Origin: Tragulus kanchil
Lineage: Eukaryota > Chordata > Mammalia > Artiodactyla > Tragulidae
Reading direction: 5' to 3'
Length of the DNA stretch: 64,000 nucleotides
Assembly: GCA_022376925.1 (NCBI GenBank)
Contig: JAIOJX010000004.1
Coordinates: forward strand, 174,497,501 to 174,561,500
The notes beneath the pieces were generated by a model that made no database searches, was not told the origin of the DNA, and saw nothing but the letters and a program-made list of their open reading frames with translations. Both the position numbers and the translations under genes were made by a program. Every line of letters starts with the position of its first letter. The stretch's first letter is position 1. Shown piece after piece: positions 1 to 12,166 of this stretch.

Positions 1-174
1 CAGGGGGCTTCCAGGTCTCCGCGTTCCAGTCACCATAGCGTGTCCTTGCCAAGCACCACAGGCACACGCCCAGACCCTCCTGGTAGCCTCCACGGGGCTG
101 CACTGGCCTCGCTGAGTCCGGGTGGGCTCCGTCCAGGGGCCGCGCAGCCCGCCGCCCCGCAGGAGGTGTCCTCG

Positions 175-2263
175 CTCGAGGGCCCCTCTGGGCATCCCCG
201 CCGACTGCCCAGGCCCGGAGTGTGGGGGAGGGGTGTTTCCAGAGCCCCGAGCGTGGCCCCGCCGCCCGGACACTCGTTCTCCCCGATGCCTTCGCCTCCG
301 GAAGGATTTTGCTGAGCGTTCTTGCGAGGAGGCTTTGGAGTAATCGCAGCAGGCGTGAGGGCAGAAGGTGCGCTTCGAGACGGGAGGGCCGCTGGCCAGA
401 GGGGCCGAGGCGGGGCCGAGGGCACCACCCAGCCCCCTGCGCGGCCCCGGCTCTCCCCGTCCGCGGGCAGTGGGCACTGGGGACGACGTGGTTTGGCCCG
501 GGGCGGGGGTCGCAGTGTGAAGGTGGAGATGCCTTTAGGAGAAGGGTAAGTCGAGGCTGGGCCTTCCGGCCTGAGAGAACATGGGGCCGCTACGGCCGCT
601 CAGGGCACGTCTCTCTGCTGATGGGGGAGGGGCCCGGTACCCCTCGCTCCAGAATTCAGGTCCCTTTGAGCAGAAGGCGACCCCGGAGACTTCTGAGCAG
701 GGCCGTGTGGGGTGGCGAGGCGGCCGTGGGCGCACCGTGACCCCGCCCCCGGTGGCGATTTCGGAAGTTTAATCCCAGGCCGACTGTTCCTAACAGAAGG
801 CGGAGGAGGAACCAACAACAGGAATAGTTAATGCATCCTCCTCAAACTCATTAAATACGACACCAGCCATCCCTTCCTCGAGGGGATGCACCCGCGGCAA
901 GTAATTAAAAGGAGATTACCGAAATGTAATTAAGGCAGTCGGGACCTCTCCTCGCAGAGGAAGTGCGCTGTGACTAATCCCCAGCCGGAGCGAATCCTGC
1001 TTGGAAAGGGGACAGCTGGAAAGGGAGGGGCGGCGCCGGGCCCAGCCCTGAGGAGCAGGCAGCCGCAGCATCAGGATGGAGGCTGTGCACCTGCTCACCA
1101 CGCGTCTCTCAGAGGGGGCACCCTGCTAACTCTGCACCCCAAGCCCACCTAGACCTGTCTCGTGTGTCTGTCACACACGGCAGGGGCCAGCGCCTCAGCT
1201 CCTGTCGGCACTGGCCTCGAGTCCTCCGTCTCGAGGGCCCCTCTGGGCATCCCCGCCGACTGCCCAGGCCCGGAGTGTGGGGGAGGGGTGTTTCCAGAGC
1301 CCCGAGCGTGGCCCCGCCGCCCGGACACTCGTTCTCCCCGATGCCTTCGCCTCCGGAAGGATTTTGCTGAGCGTTCTTGCGAGGAGGCTTTGGAGTAATC
1401 GCAGCAGGCGTGAGGGCAGAAGGTGCGCTTCGAGACGGGAGGGCCGCTGGCCAGAGGGGCCGAGGCGGGGCCGAGGGCACCACCCAGCCCCCTGCGCGGC
1501 CCCGGCTCTCCCCGTCCGCGGGCAGTGGGCACTGGGGACGACGTGGTTTGGCCCGGGGCGGGGGTCGCAGTGTGAAGGTGGAGATGCCTTTAGGAGAAGG
1601 GTAAGTCGAGGCTGGGCCTTCCGGCCTGAGAGAACATGGGGCCGCTACGGCCGCTCAGGGCACGTCTCTCTGCTGATGGGGGAGGGGCCCGGTACCCCTC
1701 GCTCCAGAATTCAGGTCCCTTTGAGCAGAAGGCGACCCCGGAGACTTCTGAGCAGGGCCGTGTGGGGTGGCGAGGCGGCCGTGGGCGCACCGTGACCCCG
1801 CCCCCGGTGGCGATTTCGGAAGTTTAATCCCAGGCCGACTGTTCCTAACAGAAGGCGGAGGAGGAACCAACAACAGGAATAGTTAATGCATCCTCCTCAA
1901 ACTCATTAAATACGACACCAGCCATCCCTTCCTCGAGGGGATGCACCCGCGGCAAGTAATTAAAAGGAGATTACCGAAATGTAATTAAGGCAGTCGGGAC
2001 CTCTCCTCGCAGAGGAAGTGCGCTGTGACTAATCCCCAGCCGGAGCGAATCCTGCTTGGAAAGGGGACAGCTGGAAAGGTAGGGGAGGCGCCGGGCCCAG
2101 CCCTGAGGAGCAGGCAGCCGCAGCATCAGGATGGAGGCTGTGCACCTGCTCACCACGCGTCTCTCAGAGGGGGCACCCTGCTAACTCTGCACCCCAAGCC
2201 CACCTAGACCTGTCTCGTGTGTCTGTCACACACGGCAGGGGCCAGCGCCTCAGCTCCTGTCGG
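175..2263. repeat. Tandem duplication block 1 (175-1208 and 1230-2263)
   Basis: The copies are offset by 1055 bp and differ at only a couple of bases (for example near 1027 versus 2082). The content is GC-rich, non-repetitive intron DNA with no gene I recognise. The 21-bp filler at 1209-1229 looks like a corrupted version of the sequence that truly precedes position 175. Confidence 0.9.
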
Positions 2264-3290
2264 AACGGAGGCCTCGGTGCTTCCCCATCCCACCGCGAGG
2301 CTCGGGCCTGAGGCTCGGCTTCTCGCTCCTGCGGCTGCCCCGCGGCCGCTGAAGCGCCTCTCAAAACGGCGTGCGGCCGGTAGAGCTCCACCGTCCTGGT
2401 GCTGGCTCGGCACAGGACCCCAGCTGTTATTCCCGGGACACTGCAGCCAGCCCCGAGGCCGCGGCTGCTGACCACGGGGCACCTGCCAGCTCTGCAGGTG
2501 GAAGCACGCACCGGGCCTCCTGCCGTCCTCCAGAGAGGAGCAACGAGGTATTATTAAAGCTGAAACGCTAGCAGGGCCTCAGTCGGAAAGCAAAAAGAGA
2601 AAATGAGAGAAAACAGGACCGGTAGTGAGTGTCAGCAGCAGCACCTTTCTCCTGAGAGTCTCAGCCGCGTGAAGACGTTCCCTGAGTGGCGGCCCTCCGC
2701 AGCGCCTCTTTTCCGCTTCTGGGAAAAAGCATGTTACATTCAGGATGCTCGGTGCGAGCTATACAGAGGATCACCTTGTTTTTGGAAATCGTTCCTGTTT
2801 AACATTTCTTTTAAGTCTTAAAGTGCAGTTTCAGTATCCTCTGTGAATATAAAATAAAGCTCAGAGCTCTGTGAATATAAAAGCTCTGTGAATATAAAAT
2901 AAAGCAGAGATAGAATTTTTAGAAGACGCAGTAGGAACCCATATAAAATCTCTCTACTTATTATCATGGAAATAATGGAATTTTTAACAGAACGCATCCT
3001 TATTCAAGGCAGAGTGGCTGTTCTGCCACGTGTTAGCCGGCTGAGAGCCAATGAGATCGGCCCTTCCCTTGTGTTTGTAATACGTCGTCTCTAAAGTTAT
3101 CCACTGAGAGATTACACAGCTCAATGACGACTTTTTTTTTTTCCAAGAGAGAATTTAAGATTGTCACTTTCAACCTAAGGAGAGACCATAAAACATATAA
3201 AATTGTATGTCGTCTTTCGTGAACATCACAATTGTATTAGTTGCCAACAGTGTTACTTTGATTTATCTTTCTTTTCATTATAAGTATCGT
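2264..3290. other. Intronic DNA without a recognised feature
   Basis: GC-rich to about 2560, then AT-rich. Apart from the small repeat at 2840-2905, no gene, RNA or transposon is recognised. Confidence 0.5.
2840..2905. repeat. Short tandem repeat with three partial units
   Basis: The word CTCTGTGAATATAAAA occurs three times with variable spacers, two of them followed by TAAAGC. It lies in intronic AT-rich DNA with no other feature. Confidence 0.8.
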
Positions 3291-3308
3291 GGTGTCTGTG
3301 TACTTTTT

Positions 3309-3629
3309 TTTAAGATTTATTTATTTATTTATTTGAGGGGGATGGGGTGGGGAGGGAGGGGAGCAGGCGGGTTACTTCTATTGGTCTTTTGTTTCTCTAT
3401 GTTCATCCGTCTTTGTTCTTTGGCTCCTGTGGGCCTCCCATCGCGGTGGCCTCTGTCGACGCAGAGCGCCGGCTCTGGGTGCATGCGCTCCAGAACTCTG
3501 GCTCGGTAATTGGACACATGGGTCCAGCCGCTCCGCGGCACGTGGGATCTTCCCAGGCCAGGGCACAAACCGGAGCCCCTTGCACTGCAAGGCAGTGTCC
3601 TTACCCACTGGACCACCAGGGGAAGCCCC
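3309..3629 (-). mobile_element. CHR-type (tRNA-Glu-derived) SINE, young variant
   Basis: On the - strand it starts GGGCTTCCCCTGGTGGTCCA with a tRNA B-box-like CAGTGCAAGG, and ends in a TAAA-type tail (TTTATTTATT on the + strand). Flanks CTGTGTACTTT and CTGTCCATGTATTT look like a diverged target-site duplication. The 3' half (CTTCTATTGGTCTTTTG region on the + strand) matches the other young copies listed here. Confidence 0.8.
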
Positions 3630-4391
3630 CTGTCCATGTATTTTTAATGAATATTGTAAAAATAAGGATATTTCCTTTTCAGGAAAAAGCCCAAAGATTA
3701 TTGGACATAAATTAAGGAAATTATTCAGACCCGACGTTCCTGTTATTTACTCTTGCCCCTGAGGCTGAAAAAGGCGGAGTCCTCGGGGTCTGACTGTGGT
3801 GACTTCTGAATGTCTCCTCTAGATTTCGCTCTCTTTCCCCTTGCCGACCGAATGCTTGCTGCCTGTTGTTGTTGGGAGGGACACGCCGGTCACCTGGACA
3901 CGTGGGGTGGCCTTGCTGACGGTCCAGGGGAGGGCTGCTGGGCCCGAGCCAGAGGAAGGGGGACACGGTCAGCCACCTGGGATGAGCGTGCCACCGGCAC
4001 ACCCGAAGCGCAGCCAGGGCCAGCCTGGCCGGGTGACCTGACCACCGTCAGCAGGACGCAGCATCCTTCTCACGGGGACGGGCGTGCCAAGCCGCTTCAG
4101 CCAGGTCCGACGCTTTGCAGCCCTGCGGACCCTCACCTGCCGGGCTCCTCTGTCCAGGCGATTCTCCGGGCGAGCCTGCTGGAGGGGGTGGCCATTCCCG
4201 TCTCCAGGGCCGCTTCCCCACCCAGGGACCCAACCCGCGTCTCTTTTGAATCCTGCCTGGGCCGGAGGAGTCTTTACCGCGAGCACCACCTGGGAAAGAG
4301 TTCCTTCAGCCCCAAGTGGGTTGACGCAGCCACGCGTCCTGGGCCCCGCCTGGGTCTGGGGCCTCCGGTTGGAAGGAGGAGAAGCCCCCCT

Positions 4392-6549
4392 GCCTTCGCC
4401 AGCTTCCAGGGGTGTGGGCAGTGAGCTGCCAGGGGGCCCCGGCCGGAGCAGGGCAGGCCGGCCCGCCAGAGGCAGCGCGGCCGGGCCTCCGCGCCTCTCG
4501 GAGGAAAGGAAGGGGCCGCGGCGGGCTCGCCGCTGCCCGCGTCCCCGTGGCGCCCGCGGGGCCCGCTCCGCGCGTCTCCAGGGAGCCCAGGTGGCTCCCC
4601 CCCAGGCCGCCAGCACCGGCCTGGTCCCTGGGCTGGCGCTCCCTCTCGATTCCTGCCCTGGGCGGACGCTCCCCGCCTGCTCAGGTGGCACGGCCCGCCC
4701 CGCGGCCCCGCTGCCATCCGGCCCCTCCAGGGCCACGGCCGCCTGAGTGGCGGTCTCAGCCGGTCGCAGTGTTTAGGTCCGTGACGCACCTGCGCTGAGA
4801 CGTACTCCTGGTCACACGAGGTCGCGATCGCATCAGGAAGCCAGGAGTCAACCCGAGACGTCGTTGGCCCCAGCAGGCCTTGCCGAGCAAACCCGGGCTG
4901 GCACTCGCCTCGCAGCTGCTGCCTGGTACCCGCGTGTCTAGCGTGGAGGGGTGCTGCTGGGGTTCTCGCTTCCGCTGCCCCATTCGGCGGGAAGAACCTT
5001 ACCTCCCCACGCTCAGCGCAGGGGCGTGACGGCGTGCCGGGCCCTGGGCCAGCCCTGGGGTCCAGGCCAGTGGCAGGACAGGTGAGCACGCGTGCCACTC
5101 CCCTGGGGTGAGGACGGCCCCCGCAGGACGGGCGCCGACCATGCACGAAGGCCCCAGAACGCCCCACCGCTCAGCTTTCACCGAAGCCTGGACATGACGG
5201 TCCATGATGGGAGGAAGGAGCGCGTCCATGCCCCGGTGATTCTGCCCGGCCAGTTCCTGCATCTCCTGCCACCCTGTCAGACTCCAACCTCCGAACGGCG
5301 GCTGATGCTCATGGGACGTGTGCTGAGAGCCCAGCCCTGTCGCGGGCCCAGGAGGAACAGAGAGGTTCAGCGTCTGGGCCTGGTCACACAGCCAAAAGCA
5401 CCAGGGCTGGGATCAGAAATCCGACCAGCACCAGGCCTCGGCTCGGCTCCCTGCTGTCAGCGAGCCCTGCCTTCGCCAGCTTCCAGGGGTGTGGGCAGTG
5501 AGCTGCCAGGGGGCCCCGGCCGGAGCAGGGCAGGCCGGCCCGCCAGAGGCAGCGCGGCCGGGCCTCCGCGCCTCTCGGAGGAAAGGAAGGGGCCGCGGCG
5601 GGCTCGCCGCTGCCCGCGTCCCCGTGGCGCCCGCGGGGCCCGCTCCGCGCGTCTCCAGGGAGCCCAGGTGGCTCCCCCCCAGGCCGCCAGCACCGGCCTG
5701 GTCCCTGGGCTGGCGCTCCCTCTCGATTCCTGCCCTGGGCGGACGCTCCCCGCCTGCTCAGGTGGCACGGCCCGCCCCGCGGCCCCGCTGCCATCCGGCC
5801 CCTCCAGGGCCACGGCCGCCTGAGTGGCGGTCTCAGCCGGTCGCAGTGTTTAGGTCCGTGACGCACCTGCGCTGAGACGTACTCCTGGTCACACGAGGTC
5901 GCGATCGCATCAGGAAGCCAGGAGTCAACCCGAGACGTCGTTGGCCCCAGCAGGCCTTGCCGAGCAAACCCGGGCTGGCACTCGCCTCGCAGCTGCTGCC
6001 TGGTACCCGCGTGTCTAGCGTGGAGGGGTGCTGCTGGGGTTCTCGCTTCCGCTGCCCCATTCGGCGGGAAGAACCTTACCTCCCCACGCTCAGCGCAGGG
6101 GCGTGACGGCGTGCCGGGCCCTGGGCCAGCCCTGGGGTCCAGGCCAGTGGCAGGACAGGTGAGCACGCGTGCCACTCCCCTGGGGTGAGGACGGCCCCCG
6201 CAGGACGGGCGCCGACCATGCACGAAGGCCCCAGAACGCCCCACCGCTCAGCTTTCACCGAAGCCTGGACATGACGGTCCATGATGGGAGGAAGGAGCGC
6301 GTCCATGCCCCGGTGATTCTGCCCGGCCAGTTCCTGCATCTCCTGCCACCCTGTCAGACTCCAACCTCCGAACGGCGGCTGATGCTCATGGGACGTGTGC
6401 TGAGAGCCCAGCCCTGTCGCGGGCCCAGGAGGAACAGAGAGGTTCAGCGTCTGGGCCTGGTCACACAGCCAAAAGCACCAGGGCTGGGATCAGAAATCCG
6501 ACCAGCACCAGGCCTCGGCTCTCGGCTCCCTGCTGTCAGCGAGCCCTGC
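4392..6549. repeat. Tandem duplication block 2 (4392-5469 and 5470-6549)
   Basis: The copies directly abut and are offset by 1077-1079 bp. They differ by an extra CT near 6522. The block carries a strongly CpG-rich stretch (about 4435-4740, and again at 5512-5820) that resembles a CpG island, followed by MIR-like sequence near 5340-5430 and 6418-6500. Confidence 0.9.
4435..4740. other. CpG-rich stretch inside the EFCAB6 intron (possible CpG island)
   Basis: It is very GC-rich with many CG dinucleotides and no repeat-family match. No TATA, splice donor or coding segment supporting an alternative first exon could be confirmed. A duplicate lies at 5512-5820. Confidence 0.45.
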
Positions 6550-7257
6550 CTGAGTGTCCCCCCCACAGGACTGCTGCCCGGATTAAGCGAGCTAACGCAG
6601 AGCGAGCTCTGCATGGTACCGAACGCGGCAAACACCAAATGTTTGCACTATTATTATTGTTTGTTCTCTCCTGCCTCAGTGAGTGCCTGGCTAATGTAGA
6701 ATGTTCAATAATGATGTGATTATATGGTGTGTAATTTATTTGGGTGGAAGAACTCATTTTAACAGTTTCACAAATGACTTCAGCCGTGAGTGTATTGAAT
6801 CCTTGAAGGGTCGAAGGGTAGTTTCAATGCTTTCCTTGTTTCTCTGTGCTTCGTGGTAGTTTTGTGCTACCACAGGATCGGTGGATTGGGTGTTGGCAGA
6901 GGTGTCCAGTGGGCCCTCCGTGAGTGTCGAGCTGTGTGCGGACGTGAGCTCGGGGCAGGAAGGGGAGGCGCTCAGTCTGCAGGGTCAGGGTCATAGGTGG
7001 CAGAAAGGGGTCTCAGATGAGCGTGCACCCCATCTGGACATTGGGAGACGGGCTTCCCAGGCGTAGGGGTCGGTGGGTCCAGAGACCCAAGGTGGGAAAC
7101 CTGCACTTTGGAAATGGCTGGAGTGTGGGTTAATGCCAGGGTGGGGGTGAGAGGCGGGCACAGGGTCTGGCAGGGAGGCCCAGGGGCAGGGCTGAAGCGG
7201 TGGGTCTCCCCAGTGCCCGCCTCCATGGGCACCGCGAGCACCAGCTTCTCCAGGCAG

Positions 7258-9378
7258 GGGCTGGTCTCGGCTCTTCAGTCCCCCGTGTCTGGGACGGAGC
7301 CTGGCCCGCAGTGGGCGCTCAGTGTTCGTTCCTCTGCCTCGTCCGGTTGCTCTGCACGTGTGCGTGTGGTGGGGGCTGGGCTCACGGAAAGACGAGAGAG
7401 CACAGCTCTGGAGCCAGGCCGTCCTGAGCTCTGTCTTTAGCTCCCAGGGGAGCAGTGTGGGGACTGTGGGCAGGTCCTGGCCTCTCCAGGGAGAAGCCCC
7501 ACTTGCTTGTCTAGAAATGGAGAACATGGCTGCCTCACAGGGCAGTATGAGGATTTGGGAAACCTCCGCGGTGCGCCAGCCTGGAGCCTGGGGGAGGAGG
7601 CACAGCGATTGGTGGGCCCAGGACCAGGTTTCAGGAAGCCTTGCTTCAGCTGGCTTGAAACAGGACTTGCGTGTGGCCTTCCCAAAGGAAGAGGAACCTG
7701 GAATCTCCAGATTTGCCTCTGTTTATTGTCTGCAGAGAGTCCCTGCGTGGTCAGAGATCCCAGGGCTGGCAGCGTCACGCCACCAGGAAGGCCGGGCTGC
7801 CCTTGCAGCTCGGGCGCGACCCCTTTGCCTCTGCAAGCACAGGCTGGTCTGCCCGGGCCCGGGCCGCCCATCACCAGGGCCCCCAGGCCTCCCGGTGCAC
7901 GCGCGTCCGCCCTCGGCCCCGTGCCCAGGCTCTGGGAGCGGCAGACCTTGGTTCCCTGATCCGGCGGGTGCGTCTCTACCAGCACTTTTGTGCACAGAGC
8001 TTTCAGGGTCTTTTCATCTGGATTTTTAAAACATTTTATCTTTTTTTTTGACAGACAGTTTTGCTGCTGTTGTTATTTTTAGCATTCATTAATTCACTGT
8101 AAATACAAATGAAGATACAGTACAATTAATTTCTTTGCTAATCAAAATATTTGATCAAATGAAGCAATTTTTCAATTCTTAGAAGTAATTATACTGTTCT
8201 TTAAAATGAAGTGGAGGAATTCTTTACCGAGTATTTCTAATTAGGAGTTTGTGCTGCCTGCTGGGTTCTTATTCTGTATGAAGTTTCAGAACTATTTTTT
8301 CTTAAATCCTGTAAGGGCTACGGGCCCGCCCAGTGGGCTGGTCTCGGCTCTTCAGTCCCCCGTGTCTGGGACGGAGCCTGGCCCGCAGTGGGCGCTCAGT
8401 GTTCGTTCCTCTGCCTCGTCCGGTTGCTCTGCACGTGTGCGTGTGGTGGGGGCTGGGCTCACGGAAAGACGAGAGAGCACAGCTCTGGAGCCAGGCCGTC
8501 CTGAGCTCTGTCTTTAGCTCCCAGGGGAGCAGTGTGGGGACTGTGGGCAGGTCCTGGCCTCTCCAGGGAGAAGCCCCACTTGCTTGTCTAGAAATGGAGA
8601 ACATGGCTGCCTCACAGGGCAGTATGAGGATTTGGGAAACCTCCGCGGTGCGCCAGCCTGGAGCCTGGGGGAGGAGGCACAGCGATTGGTGGGCCCAGGA
8701 CCAGGTTTCAGGAAGCCTTGCTTCAGCTGGCTTGAAACAGGACTTGCGTGTGGCCTTCCCAAAGGAAGAGGAACCTGGAATCTCCAGATTTGCCTCTGTT
8801 TATTGTCTGCAGAGAGTCCCTGCGTGGTCAGAGATCCCAGGGCTGGCAGCGTCACGCCACCAGGAAGGCCGGGCTGCCCTTGCAGCTCGGGCGCGACCCC
8901 CTTGCCTCTGCAAGCACAGGCTGGTCTGCCGAAGCCGGTCCGCCCATCACCAGGGCCCCCAGGCCTCCCGGTGCACGCGCGTCCGCCCTCGGCCCCGTGC
9001 CCAGGCTCTGGGAGCGGCAGACCTTGGTTCCCTGATCCGGCGGGTGCGTCTCTACCAGCACTTTTGTGCACAGAGCTTTCAGGGTCTTTTCATCTGGATT
9101 TTTAAAACATTTTATCTTTTTTTTTGACAGACAGTTTTGCTGCTGTTGTTATTTTTAGCATTCATTAATTCACTGTAAATACAAATGAAGATACAGTACA
9201 ATTAATTTCTTTGCTAATCAAAATATTTGATCAAATGAAGCAATTTTTCAATTCTTAGAAGTAATTATACTGTTCTTTAAAATGAAGTGGAGGAATTCTT
9301 TACCGAGTATTTCTAATTAGGAGTTTGTGCTGCCTGCTGGGTTCTTATTCTGTATGAAGTTTCAGAACTATTTTTTTC
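7258..9378. repeat. Tandem duplication block 3 (7258-8301 and 8335-9378)
   Basis: The offset is 1077 bp. A cluster of mismatches sits at 7852-7867 versus 8929-8944. The left part is MIR-like (about 7400-7560). The right part is an AT-rich tract following a T run. The 33-bp filler at the junction resembles no clean flank. Confidence 0.88.
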
Positions 9379-12166
9379 TCCCTCCTGTAAGAAATCATGG
9401 GGGAGAAAACCTGTGCAATTGTCTCCCTAAGTATTCAGAACAAAACTTAGGAGAAGAATCACGCAGCCTGATGAGCTAATTATAACCTTCCTAATGGTTA
9501 AATTAATATGCCGCCGTGTTCCTAACCTGACAGCTGAAACAGACCTTACCAGGCCGCAGGGTCCCAGCCAGGTGACCGCCGCCTGGGCACGCACCGGCGG
9601 AGCGGCGTCGGGTCTCTTTGCAGGATGGCCACCGTCAGGGAGCCGGGGCAGCCGCACAGCCGTCTTCTCCTCTCTGCACTCTGAGCTCAGGACCTTTTAT
9701 TTCTTACTAACTGGAAACTCACAGCCACATCAGTCAGCTATGGCTGTGTAACAAAAACAGCCCAGGACCTCTGGGACCGCACGCACGCGGGTGGCTCTGG
9801 CACGTGGGCCGCCAGCGCCGGGGCCTCCTGGGGTGCCTCTGCTCCCGGGACCCGAGGGACGCGGTGGGCGCCTCTCAAGGCGGCACCAGGCCCGGGAGGC
9901 TTGCCCCTCGTGCAGACGCTCTTTGAGTCTTTGATCACGTTGGACTTGCTGACATTCCCTTGGCCAAAGCTAAGGAATCGGGAAACACTCTCAGCTCTTC
10001 GGTGGGAGGAGCCCCACACGGCGAAGGCAGTGGAGACAGGAGTTGAGGGAACAGGCCTTGAGGGCACACGCCGCCAGGAAACAAGATTCCCTGCGCGTCT
10101 CCACCTCCAGCTCGACTGGCTCATCTGACAGCTCACCCGCCCTTCCCTGCCGCGCCCTCGCATCCCCGTTATCTAGAGAAGTTGGATAGGATATGATTTC
10201 ATGGAAAATTGATTTTATCAGTCAGCCAAGAATGTGGCTGATGTCACTTATTGACGGGATACGATAAGGCTCTTTTCTGGAATCACTGTCTTAATAGAGC
10301 TGGAAATGAGACTGCGGTAAAACCAAGCATGAGCTAACAGGTCCCACAGCTTTCCAGGTCAGCGAGCCCTCCAGAGGCCGCCCTGCCCGGCCTCACGGGC
10401 GCTTGTCCTTGGCCAGCCCTGCCCAGCTCCGAGTTGGAGGCAGGCACCGGCTCGTCCCCTGGGGCTCTGCCGTGCACCCGTGCTCAGTTGCTCAGTTATG
10501 TCCCACACTTGTGAGCCCGTGGACCGCCGCCCAGCAGGTTCCTCTGTCCATGGACTTGTCCATGCACGAATATTGGAGTGGGGCGCCTTTTCCTTCTTCA
10601 GGGGATGTTCCCGACCCAAGGCTTGAACCCACGACCCCTTCAACTCGGAGCTCCCGCCACAGAGCCAGTGTTGATTCCCGAGCGGACGGGGTGCTCCCCG
10701 TTTGTCCGCCGTCTCTGGGGGCGACTCTCGCGGGCAGTTCCCTCCGCCTGGCGTGGCCGTCAGGACACGGCAGATGGAGGGCCTCGGCCCAGAGGAGTGA
10801 GGTGACCGCCCGGGGGCCAGCGGGAAGGTGACGGCATAGGACGGTGGCTGTCAGGCCATCCTGGATGGGAGCCCACGGCTCCGCCTGTGGGGCCCAAGGC
10901 CACTGGCCAGGGGCCCGGGGTTTGTGGAGAGCCCTCCTTGGGGGGCGTGGCTACGTCCAGACCCGGCCTCCCTCCCCAGCAGGGTGGCTTGACCTGCAGC
11001 CACGGCTGGCCCCACGTGCTCCGCCCTCTGGTGACTCGTGACAGAGACTGCGGGAGCCGGGAGCCAGACTCAAGCCCAGGTCCTACCCACCTCTTGACTC
11101 AAGTGAAAAAAAGTCTATTCAGCTGATCAGCAAGAATAGCAAGAAGGGCCGCCCATGTTTGCCAGGCATTGAGGGAAGCACTGCGGGGTCATTTTGTTGA
11201 GATCTGAAGCCGACCCTTTGAGATGGGTCAGGTCCCCGAGGGGAAAGTGAGGTGGAGGGTGTGCGTCTCACCTGAGGTCACAAGAAAGAGTGGCACTGAG
11301 CTCCGTTCAGCCCCGGCCAGCCCCGAAGCCCTCGGCTGACCACAGGCTGTCCTCGCCGTTTGACCCTCCCCTCCCGGGCCGCCGCCCTGGGACCCGGCAC
11401 TGGTCCGGGAAGCCTCTTGGGTAATTCCAAGCAGTGGCAGGATTTAGAACCATTGGGTTCCACTGTAAAGCTTGCTTTTTTCCACGTAAATGAGATACAT
11501 GGCTATGCCTGAGTCAAGGAAAACCTCTATAAGAGCGAGGTGTTATTAGTCAGCTCTTGGAGAATCGTGCGCCGTGCCTCGTGTGTTGAGACGTTGTTTC
11601 TTTTCTGTATTTTGCCGCCACTACTGTTGGGGTCACAGAGAGGACCAGGAATTACTTTTCTTTTCGGCACTGGTAGTCCGTGTTTCTCTGCAGCATCAAG
11701 AGAGGCAGCTGTTTAGTAAAACAAGGCTCTCTGAATACCCTTGAAGAATAAGAGAAGATTCCTTCCAAACATGTAAATCATTCTCTAATTGGGTCAGATC
11801 CGTGGTGCATGAGATTCCACTTTTTTTTTCATTGATAAAGATCACTGGGGCAGCCGCGTGCGCGTCCAGTTGTCAGGTGAGGGCCCGCAGGAGGACGGCC
11901 GAGGACGCCGCCCGCAGCTCCGGCTCCAGCTCCAGACGACAGTGGGGACAGAAGTGGGCCCCCACTCTTCCTCCCTTCCCCGAGCTCCGCCTTGCAGCTG
12001 CGATTCCTATCCTGAGGGGGCCTTTTATGTAAAGCATAGTTAGTTTTAGAAAGTGGTATTTGCATCTGAAGACGGTGGTGTCTTTTCTGATTAGGAGAGA
12101 CATTCCTTCTAGTTACAGAAAAAGCAGTTTCCCCCAATTCAGATAGAGCGACCACGTGAGAAGTGC
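9379..12166. other. EFCAB6 intron, mostly unannotated
   Basis: Outside the Bov-tA at 10480-10665 and weak MIR-like sequence around 11150-11300, I see unique DNA only. No splice-bounded coding segment resembling EFCAB6 or another protein is present. Confidence 0.5.
10480..10665 (-). mobile_element. Bov-tA/Bov-A SINE
   Basis: It shows the ruminant word order GCTCAGTTATGTCC, TCCATGGAC, CTTCAGGGGATG and GACCCAAGGCTTGAACCC, in reverse orientation. It is diverged, so it is an older insertion. Bov-tA is specific to ruminants. Confidence 0.85.

Noticed and set aside
3207..3715. Open frames of about 100-120 codons in the 3.2-3.7 kb region and the similar frames at 17333-18413
   Set aside because: They are translations of CHR-type SINEs. 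The same peptide words recur at every SINE copy.
4274..5167. 297-codon open frame on the - strand (and its copy at 5384-6244)
   Set aside because: Low-complexity composition in a CpG-rich intron stretch. The frame exists because of GC content, not conservation.
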